Source of the DNA: Mycolicibacter acidiphilus
GTDB taxonomy: Bacteria; Actinomycetota; Actinomycetes; Mycobacteriales; Mycobacteriaceae
Assembly (NCBI RefSeq): GCF_018455725.1
Contig: NZ_JAHCLR010000015.1
Coordinates: 1-64,000 of the forward strand
DNA length: 64,000 bases
Reading direction: 5' to 3'
Under the pieces are notes generated by a model, which worked only from the letters and a program-made list of their open reading frames with translations, made no database searches and was not told the DNA's origin. Shown here piece after piece: positions 58,641 to 64,000 of this stretch (the first letter of the stretch is position 1; each line of letters starts with the position of its first letter). Both the position numbers and the translations under genes were made by a program.

Positions 58641-60146
58641 GTGACGGTGCAGCCGCTGCGGTTCGGCACGGCTGGGCTGCGCGGACCGGTGCGCGACGGG
58701 GTCGACGCGATGAACACCGCGACGGTGCTGCGCGCGACTTGGGCGGTGGCCGCGGTGCTGACCGCCCGCGGGCACGCCGGGGCGACGGTGGTGGTCGGCC
58801 GCGACGCTCGGCACGGCTCCGGGGAATTCGCCAGAGTGACCGCGGAAGTGTTTGCCGCCCAGGGCTTTCCGGTGTTGATGCTGCCGGAGCCGCTGCCCAC
58901 CCCGATTGTGGCGTTCGCGGTGCGCGACGTGGGTGCTGCGGCCGGTGTGCAGATCACCGCGTCGCACAATCCGGCCGGTGACAACGGCTACAAGGTGTAC
59001 TTCGACGGCGGGGTGCAGATCATCGCGCCGGTGGACGCCGAGATCGAAGCCGCGATGGCCGCCGCCCCGGACGTCGAGGCGATCCCCCGGCGCTCCGTAG
59101 ACGCGGCCGGCGACGAGTTGGTGCGCCGCTACCTGGACCGGGTGACGACGGTGCGCCGACACCACGGCGGGCTGCGGGTGGCGCTGACCCCGCTGCACGG
59201 GGTGGGCGGGGCGACCGCCGTCGCCGCGCTGGGCGCCGCCGGTTTCACCGACGTCCACACCGTGGCAAGCCAATTCGAACCCGACCCGGACTTCCCCACC
59301 GTCACGTTCCCCAACCCGGAGGAGCCGGGCGCCACCGATGCGCTGCTGGCGCTGGCCGCCGACGTGCAGGCCGACATCGCGATCGCGCTGGACCCCGACG
59401 CCGACCGATGCGCGGTCGGGATTCCGACGCCCGACGGATGGCGGATGCTGACCGGCAACGAAACCGGTTGGCTGCTGGGCGATTACCTGCTGTCCCGGCT
59501 GCCGGCGGGGACCGCGGCGACCAGTGTGGTGGCCAGCACGGTGGTGTCGTCGCGGATGCTGGCGAGCATCGCCGCGCAGTACGGCGCCCACCATGTGGAG
59601 ACGCTGACCGGGTTCAAGTGGCTGGCCCGCGCCGACATCGATATCCCGGGCGCGACCCTGGTCTACGCATACGAGGAGGCGATCGGCTACTGCGTGGACC
59701 CGGCGGCCGTGCGCGACAAGGACGGCATCAGCGCCGCGGTGTTGGCCTGCGACCTGGTGACGGCGCTGCGCGACGCCGGTGAGACGGTCCCGGGTGCGCT
59801 CGACTCGCTGGCCCGCCGGCACGGGGTGCACACCGGCGCAGCGGTGACCCGCCGGGTCGCCGATCCGGCCGAGGCCGCCGCGGTGCTGGCCCGGCTGCGA
59901 GCCGCGCCGCCGAACGAACTTGCCGGATTCGCCGTCACCGCAACCGATCTCGCACCGGCCACCGATGCGCTGGTCTTCACCGGAGAGCGGGACGGGGTCA
60001 CGGTGCGCGTGGTGGTCCGGCCGTCGGGCACCGAGGCCAAGCTCAAGTGCTACCTCGAGGTCGTGCAGACCGGTGATCTCGACAGCGCCCGGATGGCGGG
60101 CGCGCACCTGTGCCGGCGGCTCGCCGACGCGGTGCAGGCCTGGTAG
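58641..60146 (+). CDS. pmmB: Phosphohexomutase / phosphoribomutase PmmB
   Basis: A 501-residue alpha-D-phosphohexomutase. The start (RFGTAGLRGPVRDG) and the phosphoserine loop ITASHNPAGDNGYKVY are clear; the Mg site is ALDPDADRCAVG, the sugar-binding loop is YAYEEAIGYCVDP, and the phosphate-binding RPSGTEAKLKCY closes the C-terminus. It interconverts sugar 1- and 6-(or 5-)phosphates; the annotation as phosphomannomutase is traditional, and its place after deoD suggests ribose or deoxyribose phosphate as an alternative. The GTG start is 10 bp after the deoD stop. It is convergent with ureG. Confidence 0.92.
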   Translation: MTVQPLRFGTAGLRGPVRDGVDAMNTATVLRATWAVAAVLTARGHAGATVVVGRDARHGSGEFARVTAEVFAAQGFPVLMLPEPLPTPIVAFAVRDVGAAAGVQITASHNPAGDNGYKVYFDGGVQIIAPVDAEIEAAMAAAPDVEAIPRRSVDAAGDELVRRYLDRVTTVRRHHGGLRVALTPLHGVGGATAVAALGAAGFTDVHTVASQFEPDPDFPTVTFPNPEEPGATDALLALAADVQADIAIALDPDADRCAVGIPTPDGWRMLTGNETGWLLGDYLLSRLPAGTAATSVVASTVVSSRMLASIAAQYGAHHVETLTGFKWLARADIDIPGATLVYAYEEAIGYCVDPAAVRDKDGISAAVLACDLVTALRDAGETVPGALDSLARRHGVHTGAAVTRRVADPAEAAAVLARLRAAPPNELAGFAVTATDLAPATDALVFTGERDGVTVRVVVRPSGTEAKLKCYLEVVQTGDLDSARMAGAHLCRRLADAVQAW

Positions 60147-60153
60147 TCCTCGC

Positions 60154-60903
60154 TCAATGGCTGTGCGGGGCCATCGGTCCCGGGTCGATCGGCGTGTGGT
60201 CACCGGCGGCATAACTCGCGTGCAGCGCCCGCACCCAGTCGGCGAGCCGGCCGACCGACTCCGGCGCAGTGCGGGAGACCCCGAGCACCGGGCCGCCGTC
60301 GCGGGCCGCCGTCGCGTCAGCGAGCATCTGATCGACGTCGACCTCGACGTAGGGCGCCAGGTCGGTTTTGTTGACGACCAGCAGATCCGCCCGCCTGATA
60401 CCCGGGCCGCCCTTGCGGGCGACGTCGCCGCCGCCGGCCACGTCGAGGACGAAGATCTGCGCGTCGACCAGTCCCGGGGAGAAGGTGGCCGTGAGGTTGT
60501 CGCCACCGCTTTCAACCAGCACCAGATCAAGCGGCGCGAATTCCTCCTCCAGGTCTTCGACGGCGTTGAGGTTCATCGAGATGTCGTCGCGGATCGCGGT
60601 GTGCGGACACGCGCCGGTCTCCACCGCACGGATCCGCTCGACCGGCAGCACACCCATCGAGCGCAACATCCGGGCATCCTCATCGGTGTAGATGTCGTTG
60701 GTGACCACGGCCAGCGCGAACTCGTCTCGCAGGCTGCGGCAGAGCAGCGCGATCAGCGAACTCTTCCCGGTGCCCACCGGTCCGGCCACCCCGAGCCGCA
60801 GCGCCCGGTGGGACCGCGGGTGGTGGTGGTCGTGCCTATGGTCGTGGTGGTGGTCATGGTGGTGCCCGTGACCGTGCTGGTGCTCATGATCGTGCTGGCT
60901 CAT
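60154..60903 (-). CDS. ureG: Urease accessory GTPase UreG
   Basis: A 249-residue SIMIBI GTPase that drives nickel insertion into urease. The P-loop [10 protein letters not shown], the metal-binding CPHTAIRDD and [11 protein letters not shown], and the NKTDL guanine motif are present. The first 32 residues hold about 17 histidines ([17 protein letters not shown]), an unusually rich nickel-storage tail. Usually UreG is about 205 residues without such a tail, so the extra part is lineage specific; UreE is absent from this part of the operon and the tail may take over its function. GGAGAG precedes the ATG by 5 nt. It is the last gene of the operon. Confidence 0.95.
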   Translation of the reverse strand: MSQHDHEHQHGHGHHHDHHHDHRHDHHHPRSHRALRLGVAGPVGTGKSSLIALLCRSLRDEFALAVVTNDIYTDEDARMLRSMGVLPVERIRAVETGACPHTAIRDDISMNLNAVEDLEEEFAPLDLVLVESGGDNLTATFSPGLVDAQIFVLDVAGGGDVARKGGPGIRRADLLVVNKTDLAPYVEVDVDQMLADATAARDGGPVLGVSRTAPESVGRLADWVRALHASYAAGDHTPIDPGPMAPHSH

Positions 60904-60912
60904 CGATCTCTC

Positions 60913-61704
60913 CTATCGAATCAATCCCAGGTCTACCAGCCCGGCGCCCAGATCGCGGCGCAGTGCCAGACTGTCGGCGGCCACGGCGCTGACCAGTGCG
61001 GCCGGGCCGGCCAGCGGGAGCAGCGCGGCACCCGACGAGAGCACCCTGGCGTCGGGCGGTCGCACCTGCCACGCCGGGTCGACGACCAGCACTGACCCCA
61101 CCGCGCCCGCACCGGCCAGCACCGCAGCACCGTCATACCCCGGTGCGTCCGGGCCGACTGCCAGCTCCTGGCAATACAGCGTGTCGCCGTCACGACGAAT
61201 CCTGCTGTGCAGGAACACATTCCCGCTCGTCTCGCCGCACCGGCCGAGCACCAGTTCCTCACGCATCAGCAACCGCGCCGACGGGTGCAGGTCGACGGCG
61301 ATGTCCTGGCGGTGCCGGCAGCCGTGCGCGGCGATCAGCGGTTCGGCCAACCAGATCAGGGTGGCGCCGGCGGCCACCCGCACCTGGACCGTGTGACGCG
61401 ACGTCGCACCGTCAGGGCCCGGCAGCAGCAGTGTCGGCGAAACGTCCTGCAGGACCAGGGTGCTGCCGACACCGACCTCGACGTCCAACCGGTACTCGTC
61501 GCCACCGATCGGCCCGGCGGCGCCGGCGGTCAGTGAGACCCGGGCCGCGCCGGGAACCGGCCAGGGGTCGGGTTCCTTCGGCCGGGTCAGCCGCAGCAGC
61601 ACCGGCGCCTCGGCATGCAAGGTGCTGACGCAGCTGATCCTCGACCGCAACTCCGTTGCGACATGCGAGCGCGCTCGCATCCGGGTCGAGGAGTCAGGAG
61701 GCAA
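60913..61704 (-). CDS. ureD: Urease accessory protein UreD
   Basis: A 263-residue UreD/UreH. Typical segments are LHAEAPVLLRLTRPKEP, LTAGAAGPIGGDEYRLDVEV, WLAEPLIAAHGCRHRQDIAV and RLLMREELVLGRCGE. It forms the UreD-UreF-UreG complex that delivers nickel to the apo-enzyme. The start is uncertain: a TTG at 61704 overlaps the ureF stop by 11 bp and has GGAGGGG 7 nt upstream; an ATG at 61680 has no ribosome site. ureG follows 9 bp after its stop. In M. tuberculosis the order is F-G-D; here it is F-D-G. Confidence 0.9.
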   Translation of the reverse strand: MPPDSSTRMRARSHVATELRSRISCVSTLHAEAPVLLRLTRPKEPDPWPVPGAARVSLTAGAAGPIGGDEYRLDVEVGVGSTLVLQDVSPTLLLPGPDGATSRHTVQVRVAAGATLIWLAEPLIAAHGCRHRQDIAVDLHPSARLLMREELVLGRCGETSGNVFLHSRIRRDGDTLYCQELAVGPDAPGYDGAAVLAGAGAVGSVLVVDPAWQVRPPDARVLSSGAALLPLAGPAALVSAVAADSLALRRDLGAGLVDLGLIR

Positions 61705-62362
61705 AGAGCCGCCCCTCCGTTCGGCGGTGCGCTTCCGCGGCGATGTCGAGCAACGGCGCGGCCGCAGCCGGCAGGTCCACCGGTTCGACGTCGGTGAGCG
61801 CCGCCGCCCGGTCGGCGAGTTCGTCGAGCAGGCCGGCGAGTCCGCCGAGCACCGCGTGCACGTCGAACGGGTCCACCGGCAGCAACCGCACCGCCGCGGT
61901 CGCCGGCCCGGTCACCGACTCGTGCAGCGCGGCCAGCGCCGCATCATGCGGCCCGACTCCGAACACGGTTGCCGCGGCGCCGAAGGCCAGCGCCTGGTGC
62001 GGTGCCCGGCCGAGGTGGTGCAGCCTCGGGTCGGGCCGCATCCGCGTCACCGTGCGCTGCAGTTGCCGTCCCAGCGTCCGGGACACCTCCCGGGTCGCCG
62101 GCGACGGTGTCCGTGCGTCGAATTCAGCGTCCAGCACGTCGATTCGCGCCCAGTCCTCTCTCGCGAGCGCGCTGCAGGTCGCCGCCGCGAACGCTCCCGC
62201 CACCAGACCCGTCGTCGTCGCCCGGCCCCGCAGGAAGCCATCCAGGTCGGCGACGCCGCACACCCGGCCGGCCGCGATACTCGCCTCCAGCCCGCCGGAG
62301 TGCGCGTAACCGCCGGCCGGGAACCGTCCATCGGCCAACAGCAGCAGTGCGGCGCGGCTCAT
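61694..62362 (-). CDS. ureF: Urease accessory protein UreF
   Basis: A 222-residue UreF. It begins MSRAALLLLADGRFPAGGYAHSGGLEASIAAGRV, with the FPxGxxxHSxGLE motif of the family, and is otherwise helical. It regulates the GTPase UreG within the activation complex. The ATG is 2 bp after the ureC stop, and its 3' end overlaps the start of ureD, so the three genes are tightly coupled. Confidence 0.92.
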   Translation of the reverse strand: MSRAALLLLADGRFPAGGYAHSGGLEASIAAGRVCGVADLDGFLRGRATTTGLVAGAFAAATCSALAREDWARIDVLDAEFDARTPSPATREVSRTLGRQLQRTVTRMRPDPRLHHLGRAPHQALAFGAAATVFGVGPHDAALAALHESVTGPATAAVRLLPVDPFDVHAVLGGLAGLLDELADRAAALTDVEPVDLPAAAAPLLDIAAEAHRRTEGRLFAS

Positions 62363-62364
62363 GG

Positions 62365-64000
62365 TCAGTACAGGAAGTAACGCTGCGTCATGGGCAGTTC
62401 GCGGGCTGGTGCGTGATTCGCCATCTCACCGTCGATGCGGACCTCGAAGGTGTCGGGGTTGACTTCAATCTTCGGCAGCGCGTCGTTGAGCGGCATATCG
62501 GCCTTACCCAGGCCGCGAACGTCCTTGACCGGGACCAGTTTCCGGCTGACGTCAAGCCGGTCGGCCAGCCCGTCGTCGATCGCCGCCGGTGACACGAACG
62601 CGACGCTGGTCGCCGCGGCCGCCCGGGTTCCCACGTTGTAGCCCAGCCTCGGCAGCATCGGCTGCGGCGTCGGCACCGACGCGCTCGGGTCGCCCATCAT
62701 CGCCACCGCGCACATCCCGCCCTTGAACACGAAATCCGGCTTCACCCCGAACAGCGGTGTCACCCACAGCGCGAAGTCGGCCATCTTCCCCGGCTCGATG
62801 GAGCCGACCTCGGCGTCGAGTCCGTGGATGATCGCCGGGCAGATCGTGTATTTCGCGATGTAGCGGCGGGCCCGGTCGTTGTCGGCACGCTCGTCGGCCG
62901 ACAGCTTTCCGCGCAGGTTCTTCATGACGTGCGCGGTCTGCCAGGTCCGCAGGATGGTCTCACCGATCCGGCCCATCGCCTGCGCATCCGACGACATCGC
63001 CGAGATCGCCCCGATGTCGTGCAGGATGTCTTCGGCGGCAATGGTTCCCGGCCGCACCCGGCTCTCCGCGAACGCCAGCTCCTCGGGCACGTGCGGGTTG
63101 AGGTGGTGCGCGATCAGGATCATGTCGAGCTGCTCGTCGACGGTGTTGATCGTGTAGGGCCGGGTCGGATTGGTCGACGAGGGAAGCACATTCGGCTCAC
63201 CTGCGATCCGGATGATGTCCGGTGCGTGCCCGCCGCCGGCGCCCTCGGTGTGGTAGGCGTGGAAAGTGCGGCCCGCCACGGTGCGGATCAACTGCTCGAC
63301 GAAACCCGCCTCGTTGAGGGAGTCGCTGTGGATCGCCACCTGCACCCCGGCCCGGTCGGCCACCCGCAGTGCGGTGTCGATCACCGCCGGGCTGGCACCC
63401 CAGTCCTCGTGAACCTTGAAACCCGCTGCGCCACCGCGTAACTGCTCCCACAGCGCGTCCTCGGAGACAGTGCTGCCCCGGCCGAGGAAGGCGACGTTGA
63501 CCGGCCACGGGTCGAACCCCTCGAACATCCGCTGCATCCACCAACTGCCCGGCGTCGCCAGGGTGGCCTTGGAGCCGTCGGTCGGGCCGCTGCCACCGCC
63601 GAGCAGCGTGGTGACACCGGCCTGCAGCGCCACCTCGCACATGGCCGGCGACAGCATGTGCACATGCGGGTCGATCGCGCCGGGGGTCATGATCAGCCCG
63701 GTGCCGTTGACCAGTTCGGTGGACGGGCCGACGATCAGGTCCGGGTGCACACCGTCCATCGTGTCGGGGTTGCCGCACTTGCCGATCCCGACGAAGCGGC
63801 CGTCGCGAATACCGACGTCCGCCTTGATGATCTGGGTGTGGTCGAAGACGACGACATTGGTGACGACGAGGTCGGGTGTGCCCTGCGCGCGGGTCCGGTG
63901 CGACTGGCCCTGCGACTCGCGCCCGGACTTCCCGCCGCCGAACACCACCTCGTCGCCGCCGACGCAGAGGTCGTCCTCGATCTCGATGAACAGATCGGTG
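62365..64000 (-). CDS. ureC: Urease alpha subunit UreC (5' end beyond window)
   Basis: About 545 residues of UreC; the N-terminus is past the right edge. It enters the window as [20 protein letters not shown]. Metal ligands are all there: HVH in DPHVHMLSP, carbamylated Lys and His in GFKVHEDWG, His in HSDSLNE and [14 protein letters not shown], and Asp in [13 protein letters not shown]; the catalytic His is in the flap. The flap reads [10 protein letters not shown], so the usual flap Cys (MVCHHL in most ureases) is Ala. It hydrolyses urea to ammonia and carbamate in the cytoplasm with UreA/UreB, which should lie outside the window. Its sequence and the gene order C-F-D-G point to a urease type different from M. 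tuberculosis UreABCFGD. Confidence 0.95.
   Translation of the reverse strand, partial: TDLFIEIEDDLCVGGDEVVFGGGKSGRESQGQSHRTRAQGTPDLVVTNVVVFDHTQIIKADVGIRDGRFVGIGKCGNPDTMDGVHPDLIVGPSTELVNGTGLIMTPGAIDPHVHMLSPAMCEVALQAGVTTLLGGGSGPTDGSKATLATPGSWWMQRMFEGFDPWPVNVAFLGRGSTVSEDALWEQLRGGAAGFKVHEDWGASPAVIDTALRVADRAGVQVAIHSDSLNEAGFVEQLIRTVAGRTFHAYHTEGAGGGHAPDIIRIAGEPNVLPSSTNPTRPYTINTVDEQLDMILIAHHLNPHVPEELAFAESRVRPGTIAAEDILHDIGAISAMSSDAQAMGRIGETILRTWQTAHVMKNLRGKLSADERADNDRARRYIAKYTICPAIIHGLDAEVGSIEPGKMADFALWVTPLFGVKPDFVFKGGMCAVAMMGDPSASVPTPQPMLPRLGYNVGTRAAAATSVAFVSPAAIDDGLADRLDVSRKLVPVKDVRGLGKADMPLNDALPKIEVNPDTFEVRIDGEMANHAPARELPMTQRYFLY

Overview
The window is high-GC actinobacterial DNA from a mycobacterium, probably a non-tuberculous species. 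The evidence is three PPE genes, many leaderless GTG/ATG starts behind TAnnnT -10 boxes, and a conserved backbone that follows the M. tuberculosis order fadE25-purE-purK-gtrA-like-PH-birA-accD5-accE5-maf-sseA-sufE-like-accA3 (about 20.9-33.5 kb) and later lhr, rluA-like, glpD2, lpdA, a cyclotransferase-like gene, amiB1, deoD and pmmB (34.6-60.1 kb).

1-3.5 kb: an operon of three PPE genes on the minus strand, the last cut by the left edge. 3.5-20.5 kb: a two-carbon/three-carbon metabolic island. It encodes an alcohol dehydrogenase, an aldehyde dehydrogenase, an acetyl-CoA synthetase, a propionyl-CoA-synthetase-like enzyme, a succinyl-CoA:acetate CoA-transferase, a type II NADH dehydrogenase and a lipoprotein. 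Two large regulators belong to it: a PknK-like Ser/Thr kinase-ATPase-TPR protein and a GAF/AcoR-like protein, which end in the same winged-helix (SARP/OmpR-like) domain. Five promoters in this stretch, including one that reads toward the PPE operon, share one rigid element, TGCAAC-N5-TGCAAC-N11-TAnnnT, always in the same orientation relative to the gene. I read this as one regulon for ethanol/acetate/propionate use whose activator is one or both of these regulators. It is the most interesting system in the window.

20.5-33.6 kb: purine and fatty-acid backbone genes. A 13E12-family HNH gene sits between birA and accD5, and a MIRU-like 56-bp tandem repeat has split a formerly coupled accE5-maf junction. 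accD5/accE5/accA3 encode the acyl-CoA carboxylase. A UsfY-like gene follows accA3, but sigF and its anti-sigma partner are not here. 34-42.9 kb: Lhr helicase, an SDR, a nucleotidyltransferase-fold protein, an exported protein and a nitrilase.

42.9-56.6 kb: four paralogous secreted proteins built from leucine/glycine-rich repeats of roughly 20-26 residues, each behind its own strong TTGAC(A/G)...TAnnnT promoter in comparatively AT-rich DNA. Interleaved are two short paralogous Stealth-type phosphotransferases, a RluA-like enzyme, glpD2 and lpdA. 56.6-64 kb: amiB1, deoD and pmmB, then the distal part of a urease operon in the order ureC-F-D-G, running off the right edge. Its UreC keeps the metal ligands but has Ala at the position of the usual flap Cys.

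No rRNA, tRNA, CRISPR array or complete insertion sequence was seen.
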